From Fidelibacterota bacterium (lineage in GTDB: Bacteria; Pseudomonadota; Alphaproteobacteria; Rhodospirillales; Rhodospirillaceae), in contig CANJRA010000021.1 of assembly GCA_947476625.1 (NCBI GenBank), positions 1 through 32,302 of the forward strand: a DNA stretch of 32,302 bases, read 5' to 3'. Below are positions 4,644 to 12,556 of this stretch, piece by piece (position 1 is the stretch's first letter; each line of letters opens with the position of its first letter). The notes under the pieces were generated by a model. That model worked only from the letters and a program-made list of their open reading frames with translations. It did not search any database and had not been told where the DNA came from. A program made the position numbers and the translations under genes.

Positions 4644-7490
4644 TTAAGCTTTTTCGTCCCACCAGCCCTTACGGCTGGGTTCCGCTGCGGACGGAGCTGT
4701 CTGGCTTACGGGAGCCGGAGCAGGGGCCGGGGCGGCAACGGGCGTTGGTGCCGGAGCTGGTGCCGGTGTCGCAGCGGGCGCCGGAGCAGATGGGGCCGCT
4801 TCGCTTTGCGTTTCACCTGCGCCTTCATTGCGGCGCCAGGGAACGGATTCCTTCAAGGTCTGGAAGAAGCCGCGCGACGGGGAACGTTCGCCATTGCTTG
4901 AGGCATCCGCCGACGTATCGGCACTTGCCGCGGCGGTGTTGTGCTGTGCTGCCGGCGCGTCGTTTTGCTGGGTGTGCTGATGGGACTCTGCGGATGCAGA
5001 CCCATTGGCTTCACCGCCATGTTGGTGCTCGCCGTGCTGTTCGCCTTGATGTTCACCCGGTTGATTCTCGCCGGGCTGCGGCTCGCCACCGCGACGCCGT
5101 CTGCGTCCGCCGCGACGACCGCGGCGGCGTCCACGGCGCGCTTGATCGTCGCGCGGGCCGCCTGGACCTTGTTCGCCTTGGGCCTCGCCGCCTTCGGCTT
5201 GAGCTTCGTTTTGTTCGGATGCGCCTTCATCCGCCTGCGCGGTATCGCCCGCGCCTGCGAATTCACCAGTGGAGCCGTTCGGCGCGCCTTCGTTACGGCC
5301 TTCTCCGCCGCGTCCACGACGACGACGGCGGCGACGCTTGCGCCCGCCTGCATCGTCGCGCGGACCGGATGATTGGCTGTCTTGTTGCGGACGGTTGTTG
5401 TCGCGCGGTTCGGGCGCTTCTTCGACGGTATCCGCATCGTCTTCGTCGGCGACTTCAACCGGCGCCGGACGATGATGTTCGATTTCGCGGTGTTCGCGCG
5501 GCGGCGGCAGTTCGGCGCTGTCGTCGCGGGTCGTTGCCTTCACGCGGTCAAGACGGATATTCGGCGGCACCAGCGTGGCGTCGCCGAGAACGAAGATCCT
5601 CATACCGGTGCGGCTTTCGATGCCGGCCAAAGAGTCGCGCTTATAGTTCAGCAGATAAAGCGCGACGTCGGGATGCACGGTGACCGTGATCTCGCTGGAG
5701 CGCTGACGCACGCCTTCTTCTTCCATCATGCGCAGCGCGTAGACGGCGGCAGATTCCGTCGAGCGCACCATGCCCGAACCGGCGCAGTGGGCGCAGGGGC
5801 GGTAGTTGGCTTCGATGAGGCTGGGGCGCAGACGCTGACGTGAGAGTTCGAGCAAGCCGAAGTGGCTGATGCGTCCGACTTGGATGCGCGCGCGGTCGGC
5901 TTTCAGCGCTTCTTTCAACCGGCGTTCAACCGCGTGATTGTTGCGGTTGTCTTCCATGTCGATGAAGTCGATGACGACCAGGCCCGCGAGATCGCGCAGG
6001 CGCAGTTGGCGCGCGATTTCGTCGGCGGCTTCGATGTTGGTTTTGTAAGCCGTCTCTTCGATGTGGCGCTCTTTAGTGGCGCGGCCCGAGTTGACGTCGA
6101 TGGCGACGAGCGCTTCGGTCTGGGCGAACACAATCGAGCCGCCCGAGCGCAACTGCACGACCGGGCTGTTGATGGCTTCCATCTGGCTTTCCACCTGATA
6201 GCGGTGGAACAGCGGGATGATGTCGTCCTTATAGCGCTGAACCTTCTTTGCGTGGGAAGGCGTCAGCATCTTCATGAAGTCTTTGCCGACTTTGTAGCCT
6301 TCTTCGCCTTCGACCCAGACTTCTTCGATGTCGCGCGAATAGATGTCGCGGATGGCGCGTTTGATCAGGCTGGCTTCTTCGTGGATCAGCGCCGGGGCCC
6401 GCGAGGTCATGGTCATTTCGCGGACGTTGTTCCAGGTGCGCTGGAGGTATTCGTAGTCGCGCTTGATTTCGGTTTTGTTGCGCTCGGCGCCGGCGGTGCG
6501 CAGGATGACCGCCATGTTCTTCGGCAGTTCGAGATCGCCGAGGATGGCCTTCAAACGGCGACGATCTTGCGCGCTGGTGATCTTGCGCGACACGCCACCG
6601 CCACGTGGGCTGTTGGGCATCAAGACGCAGTAACGGCCGGCGAGCGACAGATAGGTGGTGAGCGCGGCGCCTTTGTTGCCGCGTTCTTCCTTGACCACCT
6701 GGATCAGCATGATCTGGCGGCGCTTGATGACTTCTTGAATCTTGTAATGGCGCGAGGCGACGAAGCGGCGACGTTGTTTTTCGTCGGCGGCTTCTTCGTC
6801 TTCTTCGCCGCCCACGGTTTCGACATGCGCGGGCTTGTCGTCGGAGCGGGCTTCGGAGGCGCCTTCACCGCCGGAATGTTCGCCGGAGGCTTCCGATGCT
6901 TGCGCCGGAGTTTCGCCTTCGGCAGCGGCGTGGTCGGAACCTTCAGCGGGAGGCTCGCCGGCGATGTCGTCATGCTCATCGTCGTCGGATGAGATCGGCG
7001 ATGTGATGGCCGGCGGGATGAAGGCCATAGGAATGGCGTCGCCGTGGTCGTGATCGTCGGCGTGATCATGTGCGTGGTCGTGAGCATGATCGTGGTCGTG
7101 GGCTTCGCCGCCTTCAGCCGGTTGTCCGCCTTCGGCTGCGCGCGCCAGCTGGGCCGCGCGACGGGCGTCGCGGGCGTTCTGGCGGCGCTCTTCTTCTTCT
7201 TCGTGCCGCTGCGCTTCCGCCATCAGGCGTTCGCGGTCGGCTACCGGAATCTGGTAGTAGTCGGGGTGAATTTCGCTGAAGGCCAGGAACCCGTGACGGT
7301 TTCCACCGTAATCGACGAAGGCGGCTTGAAGTGATGGCTCTACCCGGATGACTTTCGCCAGGTAGATGTTGCCCTTAATCTGTTTCTTGGTAGAGGTTTC
7401 TACATCGAATTCTTCAAGTCGGGTTCCGTCCAGAACCACCACCCGCGTCTCCTCCGGGTGGGTGGCCTCGATAAGCATTCTTTTGACCAT
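4644..7490 (-). CDS. rne: Ribonuclease E, degradosome scaffold
   Basis: This 948-residue single-strand endoribonuclease starts mRNA decay and processes rRNA and tRNA precursors. The S1 RNA-binding domain is split: residues about 35-85 and 243-300 are its halves, separated by an acidic, low-complexity insertion of about 150 residues that includes a His-Asp run at 131-149. The catalytic domain has magnesium-binding Asp465 (A-I-D-V-N-S-G) and Asp508 (V-V-I-D-F-I-D), and the zinc-link Cys566/Cys569 (R-P-C-A-H-C). From about residue 660 the tail is disordered with Arg-rich patches. It ends S-R-K-G-W-W-D-E-K-A; the Gly942-Trp-Trp matches the PNPase-binding motif described for Caulobacter RNase E. 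The start M-V-K-R-M-L-I-E-A-T matches family starts. A roughly 490-nt leader suggests the feedback control through the 5' UTR known for rne. Confidence 0.95.
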   Translation of the reverse strand: MVKRMLIEATHPEETRVVVLDGTRLEEFDVETSTKKQIKGNIYLAKVIRVEPSLQAAFVDYGGNRHGFLAFSEIHPDYYQIPVADRERLMAEAQRHEEEEERRQNARDARRAAQLARAAEGGQPAEGGEAHDHDHAHDHAHDHADDHDHGDAIPMAFIPPAITSPISSDDDEHDDIAGEPPAEGSDHAAAEGETPAQASEASGEHSGGEGASEARSDDKPAHVETVGGEEDEEAADEKQRRRFVASRHYKIQEVIKRRQIMLIQVVKEERGNKGAALTTYLSLAGRYCVLMPNSPRGGGVSRKITSAQDRRRLKAILGDLELPKNMAVILRTAGAERNKTEIKRDYEYLQRTWNNVREMTMTSRAPALIHEEASLIKRAIRDIYSRDIEEVWVEGEEGYKVGKDFMKMLTPSHAKKVQRYKDDIIPLFHRYQVESQMEAINSPVVQLRSGGSIVFAQTEALVAIDVNSGRATKERHIEETAYKTNIEAADEIARQLRLRDLAGLVVIDFIDMEDNRNNHAVERRLKEALKADRARIQVGRISHFGLLELSRQRLRPSLIEANYRPCAHCAGSGMVRSTESAAVYALRMMEEEGVRQRSSEITVTVHPDVALYLLNYKRDSLAGIESRTGMRIFVLGDATLVPPNIRLDRVKATTRDDSAELPPPREHREIEHHRPAPVEVADEDDADTVEEAPEPRDNNRPQQDSQSSGPRDDAGGRKRRRRRRRGRGGEGRNEGAPNGSTGEFAGAGDTAQADEGASEQNEAQAEGGEAQGEQGPGGPRDDQARRGRRRGRRGGRRRRRGGEPQPGENQPGEHQGEQHGEHQHGGEANGSASAESHQHTQQNDAPAAQHNTAAASADTSADASSNGERSPSRGFFQTLKESVPWRRNEGAGETQSEAAPSAPAPAATPAPAPAPTPVAAPAPAPAPVSQTAPSAAEPSRKGWWDEKA

Positions 7491-7757
7491 AGTGCGGCAT
7501 ACTCCGTAACGCAGCGGTGCCCGCGCGGCCCAAGGTCCGTAGATCTAAGGGCGCGCGTCCGCAGCGGGTTTGTGTAAAAGGGTGAGCTTCGGCGGAAAGC
7601 CGGCGCATAAATCGGGGGGCGTTGCCGAAAACGTCAGCCGCACGGATATCCGCAAGACGGACCTCCGCAATTGGCGAGCGACGTTTCAACAAAAGTCTCG
7701 GCACGCATGCCCCCGGGTTAATGAGTTGGGGTCGGACAGGCGCTTTACCTATCCATC

Positions 7758-7784
7758 CCCGTTTTAAAAACGGGTCTTTTCCCG
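7758..7784 (-). promoter_or_regulatory. Mutually exclusive hairpins in the rne leader
   Basis: CCCGTTTT-A-AAAACGGG (7758-7774) is a perfect palindrome. Its CGGG at 7771-7774 can pair instead with CCCG at 7781-7784 around TCTTTT. On the minus strand, directly before this, a weak stem (7798-7815 region) ends in six T residues (7792-7787), which resembles an intrinsic terminator. Together they could form a transcriptional or translational switch for rne, but base pairing is all that is seen. Confidence 0.35.
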
Positions 7785-7969
7785 ACAAAAAACCCTTGCG
7801 ACACAGTGAGTCAGGGGTGCCAGCCACCGGCTAACCATAAATGCGGCGGACCTCGGCGTGTCGGACGTAAACCACGAACACCTGAAACATAAACGGGTCC
7901 GAGGCAGCGTGACAACGCCTAAATCCCGGGCAGTGAAGAGACCCCGGCGCATCTTCTGCGCCAAGATTC

Positions 7970-7999
7970 TTGCCGCGACTCGGGATTTAGTTGTATATT
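7970..7999 (+). promoter_or_regulatory. Probable amiC promoter
   Basis: TTGCCG (7970-7975) and TATATT (7994-7999) are separated by 18 bp and end 38 bp before the amiC start. It overlaps the proposed rne promoter on the other strand, so the two may compete. Confidence 0.45.
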
Positions 8000-8011
8000 G
8001 TTATGAGTCAA
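7984..8011 (-). promoter_or_regulatory. Probable rne promoter
   Basis: On the minus strand TTGACT (8011-8006) is followed after 16 bp by TAAATC (7989-7984). Transcription would start near 7977, giving a leader of about 490 nt before the rne ATG at 7490. The -10 is weak, so this is a tentative call. Confidence 0.4.
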
Positions 8012-8037
8012 TGGCTTACGTGCGTTGCGCAGGATAA

Positions 8038-9342
8038 ATGCAAGACTTAAACGTTCCCACCGAGACCGCCGAAAACTTAGATAACCCATTGCAATTAGAT
8101 AATAATGGCGTGGGTCGTCGGTTCGTTTTGGGCGCCGGCGCGGCGCTGCTGGCGTTGCCAGGTGTGGCAGCTGCGGCGAGCCGAGCTGTCGCGGTCGTGT
8201 CGACCATGCGGCTGCATGATCACCAAAGTCACACGCGTATGGTGCTGGAACTGTCGGGCGAGGTGGCCTTCAGCCTGTTCCGTCTGGCCGACCCTTATCG
8301 CCTGATTATCGATCTGCCGGAGCTGGATTGGGCTGTGGGCAATAATGTGCCGGGGCCGACGGGTTTGGTGAGTGCGGTCCGCTTCGGACTTTCTCAGGCG
8401 GGTAATGCGCGGATCGTGGTCGATCTCGCCGGTCCGGCCAATATTAAGAATGCCTTCGTGCTTCCTGCCACAGGGGGAACGCCCTCGCGGTTTGTCGTCG
8501 ACTTGGAACCCATGGAGCGCGAACAGTTCATGGCGGTCCTCGGCCCGCAGCATCGCGTCGGTGAGTTCGGCGGAACTTCCGTGCCGGCGCAATCCGTCGC
8601 CAAAGGGCGCCCCGCCGAGGCGGTGCCTGTCGAGAAAGAGTCCTCGCGGAAAAAGATTATCGCCATCGATCCCGGTCATGGCGGCGTCGATCCCGGCGCG
8701 ATTGGGGTGAGCGGGATATACGAAAAAATCATCACTCTGGCGGCGGCCAAGCAGTTGAAAACACGCCTGGAGGGAACCGGCCGCTACAAAGTCATCCTGA
8801 CCCGTGACAGCGATGTCTCGCTGGGTTTGGCCGAACGCCGTGAAATCGCCCGCGCTGCCCGCGCCGACATCTTCATGTCGTTGCACGCGGATTCCATGAA
8901 CAACAAGACCATGCGCGGATTGTCGGTTTACACGCTGTCGGAAAAAGCCTCGGACAAAGAGGCCGAAGCCTTGGCCGAACAGGAAAACAGCGCCGACAGC
9001 ATCATCGGCGTGGACCTGTCGCAGGAAAGCCAGGAAGTGCGGCACATATTGGTCGATCTGGCGCAGCGTGAAAGCATGAACCTCGCCACCAAGCTGGCGA
9101 CCAATTTGATTGATGAACTCCAGCGCGAGATCACGCTGGTGCGTAACAGCCACCGTTTTGCGCGGTTCGCGGTTCTCAAATCACCCGATGTCCCGTCGGT
9201 GCTGATTGAGATGGGCTACTTGTCCAACCCGGAAGACGAAACCGCCCTCAAGAAAGATGCCTACCGCGCCAAATTAATGGGCGCCGTTGTGCGAGGCCTG
9301 AATATGCATTTCGGTGCCGGCCAGACGGCGCGCCGTCTGTAA
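8038..9342 (+). CDS. amiC: N-acetylmuramoyl-L-alanine amidase AmiC (AMIN + Amidase_3)
   Basis: The 434-residue enzyme cleaves the amide bond between N-acetylmuramic acid and the stem peptide, splitting septal peptidoglycan in the periplasm. A twin-arginine signal is visible (G-R27-R28-F-V-L-G, then an Ala-rich core ending near Ala48), as in other AmiA/AmiC enzymes. An AMIN domain (about 55-170) for septal localisation is followed by a linker and the Amidase_3 zinc domain from about 207. Ligands and catalytic residues are His214 (D-P-G-H-G-G), Glu229, His283 (S-L-H-A-D) and Glu391 (V-L-I-E-M-G-Y-L-S-N). The insert around 300-345 matches the regulatory helix region of activator-dependent amidases. 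A GCAGGATAA site precedes the ATG. It is followed by mrcA, the conserved alphaproteobacterial order. Confidence 0.93.
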   Translation: MQDLNVPTETAENLDNPLQLDNNGVGRRFVLGAGAALLALPGVAAAASRAVAVVSTMRLHDHQSHTRMVLELSGEVAFSLFRLADPYRLIIDLPELDWAVGNNVPGPTGLVSAVRFGLSQAGNARIVVDLAGPANIKNAFVLPATGGTPSRFVVDLEPMEREQFMAVLGPQHRVGEFGGTSVPAQSVAKGRPAEAVPVEKESSRKKIIAIDPGHGGVDPGAIGVSGIYEKIITLAAAKQLKTRLEGTGRYKVILTRDSDVSLGLAERREIARAARADIFMSLHADSMNNKTMRGLSVYTLSEKASDKEAEALAEQENSADSIIGVDLSQESQEVRHILVDLAQRESMNLATKLATNLIDELQREITLVRNSHRFARFAVLKSPDVPSVLIEMGYLSNPEDETALKKDAYRAKLMGAVVRGLNMHFGAGQTARRL

Positions 9343-9402
9343 CCTTTTTCGGGGTTATCTGAGCTGATTTTTGCCGTATTTCCGCGTTATTCTGAGGAAG
9401 CT

Positions 9403-9427
9403 GGGAAACCACTTTTCCCGGAATGCG
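9403..9427 (+). repeat. Short dispersed repeat copy 1 (GGGAAA-CCACT-TTTCCC-GGAATGC)
   Basis: A hairpin-forming element with stem GGGAAA/TTTCCC (9403-9408 and 9414-9419) and spacer CCACT is followed by GGAATGCG. A related sequence lies at 25239-25262, also upstream of a gene start. It is 90 bp before the mrcA start. Confidence 0.5.
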
Positions 9428-9516
9428 TTAGTTAACTATGGTATAGGCTCAGGCTATAGCGGCTCGGGCTACAGGCTCAGAGCGGACCCCGGTTTACTTG
9501 TAAGGTTACGACTTCC

Positions 9517-11961
9517 ATGGCGCGTTGGCTGGCGATTGGTTTTTCCGTCCTGTTGTTGGCCATTTTCGTGGTTGGCGGCGGCGCGGTTTTTGTCTTCTAC
9601 CACTACAGCGCCGGACTGCCCGATTACCGTGCCTTAGAGAACTATACGCCGCCGGTGATGACGCGGGTCTATGCCGGCGATGGATCGCTGGTTCAGGAAT
9701 ACGCCATCGAAGGACGCGTGTTCGTGCCGCTCAGCGCGATTCCTAAACGCGTCAGCGATGCGTTTATCGCCTCGGAAGATCAGCGCTTTTACACACACCC
9801 CGGCATCGACCCGGTTGGACTATTCCGCGCGGTCTTCGTTGCGCTCGGCGAAAAGCTCTCGAACAGCGACCGTCGCATCAAGGGCGCGTCCACAATTACG
9901 CAGCAGGTCGCGCAAAAATTTTTGCTCGGTAAAGAATACAGTTTCGACCGCAAGATCCGTGAAGCCATTCTGTCGCTGCGTATCGAGCGCGCCTTCACCA
10001 AGGAACACATTCTCGAACTTTATCTGAACGAAAATTATCTCGGCTTCGGCGCTTACGGCGTTGCGGCGGCGGCGATGAACTATTTCAATAAATCCCTGAA
10101 CGAGTTGACGATCGGCGAAGCCGCGTTCCTGTCGGGCCTTGCCAAGGCGCCAAATAATTACAATCCGGTCCGCCGTCCCGAAGCCGCGCGCGATCGCCGC
10201 GACTATGTCATCGGACGCATGGAAGAGGACGGCTACATAACGTCCGCCGAAGCCAAAGCCGCGCGCGCCGAAATCATTACCGTGCGCAACCGCTCGGAGA
10301 CGGAATTGGTGACGGACGCGGATTGTTTTGCCGAGAATATCCGCCGCGATCTGGCGCAGCGCTTCGGCGAAGACACACTGTATAAGGGCGGCCTTGCGGT
10401 GCGCACGTCGCTTGATCCCGTGCTGCAACGCCTTGCCAACCGTGTGATGCGCGCGGGCTTGCTGGATTACGACCGCAAGCACGGCTGGCGCGGGCCGGTC
10501 ACTAAGTTGACGACGCTCGCAGACCCGGTCGAAGGCTTACGCCATGTGGCAGATCCGGGCGGACTGCCGGGCGACTGGCAACTCGCGGCGGTGGATGCGG
10601 TGCTGCCCGACAAAGCCACTGTAGTTTTGCGTAACGGCCGTAAAGGCACCATTCCCATTGCCGAAATGCGCTGGGCGCGCACGCAGTTGCCTGAGCAGCA
10701 TGTCGGCGAAGCGGTCAAGAATGTCGGCCAAGTTCTGAAAACCGGCGACGTTATCGCCGTGACGCAGGTGGCCAAGAATTCCGAAGGCGCCGCATATCCC
10801 GACGATACGTTTGCATTGAGACAGTTGCCGCTAATCGAAGGCGCGATGGTGGTGATGGACCCGCACACGGGCCGTGTGCTGGCCATGAACGGCGGATTCT
10901 CTTACGGGCGTTCGCAGTTCAACCGAGCGACCCAAGCCATGCGGCAACCGGGTTCGTCGTTCAAGCCGTTCGTCTATTTGACGGCGATGGAAGCCGGCTT
11001 CACGCCGTCGACCCTCGTGCTGGATGCACCCTTCGTCGCCGATCAAGGGCCGGGGCTGCCGAAGTGGAAGCCGAAGAACTACACCGATGAATATTTGGGC
11101 CGCGCGACCGTGCGCGTCGGGCTTGAGAAATCGCAGAACCTGATGACGGTGCGCGTCGCGCAAGCGGTTGGGATGGATAAGGTCGCGCATACGGCGGAAT
11201 CTTTCGGCATCGTTGACAAGCTGACGCCGGTTTTGTCGGCCGCACTCGGTTCCGAAGTCACGAGCGTCCTGCGGCTTACGACGGGCTATGCACAGCTCGT
11301 CAACGGTGGCAAAAAATTGACCCCCGTACTCATCGACCGCATTCAAGATCGCAACGGACAAACCATTTACCGCTCCGATGCGCGCGCGTGCGCAACATGC
11401 ATCGCAGACGCTTGGGATATGCAAGGGCCGCCGGTGCTGCCCGACGACCGTGCGCAGCTCGCCGATCCGGTGAGCATCTATCAGGTCGTTCACATGTTGG
11501 AAGGCGTCGTGCAAAACGGAACGGCACGGGCGGTGGCCGAAGTCGGCAAGCCGCTGGCCGGAAAAACCGGCACGTCCAATGATGCTTTCGATGTGTGGTT
11601 CATGGGCTTCTCGCCCGATCTGGTGGCGGGCATATTTGTCGGCTTCGACGAGCCGCGCACATTGGGACCGAAGGAAACCGGCGGCGGCGTTGCCGCGCCG
11701 ATCTTCCGCGATTTCATGAAAGAGGCGCTGAAGAACAAACCCGCCACGCCGTTCCGCGTGCCGCCGGGTGTCAGCCTTGTGCGCGTCGAGCATGATACCG
11801 GACGTCCGGCGGAACCGGGTGATAAGCATGTCATTCTGGAAGCCTTCAGGCCGGGGACATCGCCCAGCACGCAAATGACGATTTTGGGCCAGTCGGAAGA
11901 CGACGCGGCGGGCGTGAGCGAGAACCAGCCCAATCAGCCGGCGGCGGGCGGGCTTTACTAG
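9517..11961 (+). CDS. mrcA: Penicillin-binding protein 1A, bifunctional
   Basis: This 814-residue class A PBP polymerises and cross-links peptidoglycan on the outer face of the inner membrane. Residues 5-28 form the membrane anchor. The GT51 glycosyltransferase domain follows, with catalytic Glu87 in E-D-Q-R-F-Y-x-H-P-G-I-D and the G-A-S-T-I-T-Q-Q motif at 123-130. An OB-like insertion (about 320-420) is typical of PBP1A. The transpeptidase domain has the S480-S-F-K483 nucleophile motif, S539-Q-N541 and K683-T-G-T686. All motifs are intact and the length is normal. AAGG precedes the ATG at a loose distance. It lies 174 bp after amiC with a short dispersed repeat between them, so it may have its own promoter. 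The end of the gene overlaps an imperfect 17-bp tandem duplication. Confidence 0.95.
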   Translation: MARWLAIGFSVLLLAIFVVGGGAVFVFYHYSAGLPDYRALENYTPPVMTRVYAGDGSLVQEYAIEGRVFVPLSAIPKRVSDAFIASEDQRFYTHPGIDPVGLFRAVFVALGEKLSNSDRRIKGASTITQQVAQKFLLGKEYSFDRKIREAILSLRIERAFTKEHILELYLNENYLGFGAYGVAAAAMNYFNKSLNELTIGEAAFLSGLAKAPNNYNPVRRPEAARDRRDYVIGRMEEDGYITSAEAKAARAEIITVRNRSETELVTDADCFAENIRRDLAQRFGEDTLYKGGLAVRTSLDPVLQRLANRVMRAGLLDYDRKHGWRGPVTKLTTLADPVEGLRHVADPGGLPGDWQLAAVDAVLPDKATVVLRNGRKGTIPIAEMRWARTQLPEQHVGEAVKNVGQVLKTGDVIAVTQVAKNSEGAAYPDDTFALRQLPLIEGAMVVMDPHTGRVLAMNGGFSYGRSQFNRATQAMRQPGSSFKPFVYLTAMEAGFTPSTLVLDAPFVADQGPGLPKWKPKNYTDEYLGRATVRVGLEKSQNLMTVRVAQAVGMDKVAHTAESFGIVDKLTPVLSAALGSEVTSVLRLTTGYAQLVNGGKKLTPVLIDRIQDRNGQTIYRSDARACATCIADAWDMQGPPVLPDDRAQLADPVSIYQVVHMLEGVVQNGTARAVAEVGKPLAGKTGTSNDAFDVWFMGFSPDLVAGIFVGFDEPRTLGPKETGGGVAAPIFRDFMKEALKNKPATPFRVPPGVSLVRVEHDTGRPAEPGDKHVILEAFRPGTSPSTQMTILGQSEDDAAGVSENQPNQPAAGGLY

Positions 11962-11978
11962 CGGGCGGACTTTACTAG
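11946..11978 (+). repeat. Tandem duplication across the mrcA stop codon
   Basis: GGGCGGGCTTTACTAG (11946-11961) is repeated with one mismatch as GGGCGGACTTTACTAG (11963-11978), period 17 bp. The first copy encodes the last residues and the stop of PBP1A; the second is non-coding and lies just before the next gene. Confidence 0.85.
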
Positions 11979-11985
11979 TTTTCAC

Positions 11986-12480
11986 ATGCCGAAGCAGACC
12001 ACGAAGAAAAAACCGGTGAAAGCGCGTGCGGTCGTCAAAACGACGGCACGCAAGCCTAAGCCGGTGAAGACTTCACGTGAGCAAGCCAAACGTGAGCAAG
12101 CAAGCGGCAAAGACGCGTCGCGGCTGATTGATCAGCGTATCCGCGAACTTACGGGCTGGCGCGGCGAGACGCTCGCACGTATGCGGGCGCTGATTCTGGC
12201 GGCCGATCCCGAGGCCGTCGAAGAAGTGAAGTGGATGGGCACGCCGGTCTGGTCGCATCACGGGATCATTTGCACCGGTGAAGCGTATAAGAGCGTCGTG
12301 AAGCTGACGTTCGCGCGCGGCGCCAGCGTGCCCGATCCGAAAGGCCTGTTCAATTCCAGCCTGGAGGGCAACATGCGCCGGGCTATCGATATCAAGGAAG
12401 GCGAGATCGTGGACGGGGTGGCATTCAAGGCGTTGATCAAGGCCGCCGTGGCCCGGAATCTGGCGGCGAAGAAAAAGTAG
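11986..12480 (+). CDS. DUF1801 domain protein with Lys-rich tails
   Basis: The 164-residue product has a DUF1801 (YdhG-like) domain from about residue 45: I-R-E-L-T-G-W-R-G-E-T-L, P-E-A-V-E-E-V-K-W-M-G-T-P-V-W, the G-I-I-C-T-G-E-A-Y-K strand, and V-K-L-T-F-A-R-G-A. The domain resembles the frataxin fold and its role is unknown. The first 40 residues are very rich in Lys, Arg, Thr and Pro (M-P-K-Q-T-T-K-K-K-P-V-K), and the C-terminus ends A-A-K-K-K, which would allow nucleic-acid binding, though this is inference. It starts 24 bp after mrcA and sits between mrcA and prfB, an insertion into the usual gene order. Confidence 0.85.
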   Translation: MPKQTTKKKPVKARAVVKTTARKPKPVKTSREQAKREQASGKDASRLIDQRIRELTGWRGETLARMRALILAADPEAVEEVKWMGTPVWSHHGIICTGEAYKSVVKLTFARGASVPDPKGLFNSSLEGNMRRAIDIKEGEIVDGVAFKALIKAAVARNLAAKKK

Positions 12481-12492
12481 AGCCTCAATCTC

Positions 12493-12521
12493 TTGCCTAA
12501 ATCCGCGGTTTTCCCTAAAAC
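12493..12521 (+). promoter_or_regulatory. Probable prfB promoter
   Basis: TTGCCT (12493-12498), a 17-bp spacer, and TAAAAC (12516-12521). Transcription would begin near 12528, about 29 nt before the prfB ATG. The -10 hexamer is the same as in the tRNA promoter at 27991. Confidence 0.45.
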
Positions 12522-12556
12522 GCGACATCGCACATATTTAAAAACGCAGGTTTCCC

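Larger units (their letters stand above)
7491..8037. other. Divergent rne-amiC intergenic region and rne leader
   Basis: I see no gene in these 547 bp; the open frames across it look random in composition. It holds two facing promoters near 7970-8011, an inverted repeat CTAAATCCCG/CGGGATTTAG (7919-7928 and 7981-7990) with a smaller hairpin GGCGCA-TCTTC-TGCGCC inside, and the palindromes at 7758-7784. Most of it would be transcribed as the rne 5' leader on the minus strand. Confidence 0.6.

Noticed and set aside
5862-6992. A 376-codon open frame on the plus strand
   Set aside because: It is antisense to the rne catalytic and S1 regions, rich in Phe, Val and Asp as expected from the reverse complement, with no family resemblance.
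7044-7100. CRISPR-like or tandem DNA repeat suggested by GTGGTCGTGATC-type hexamers
   Set aside because: The repetition follows the His-Asp codons of the rne reading frame, with no spacers and no palindromic repeat unit.
7414-7827. A 137-codon minus-strand frame in the rne-amiC gap
   Set aside because: It overlaps the rne start in another frame, has no ribosome site and a random-looking composition.
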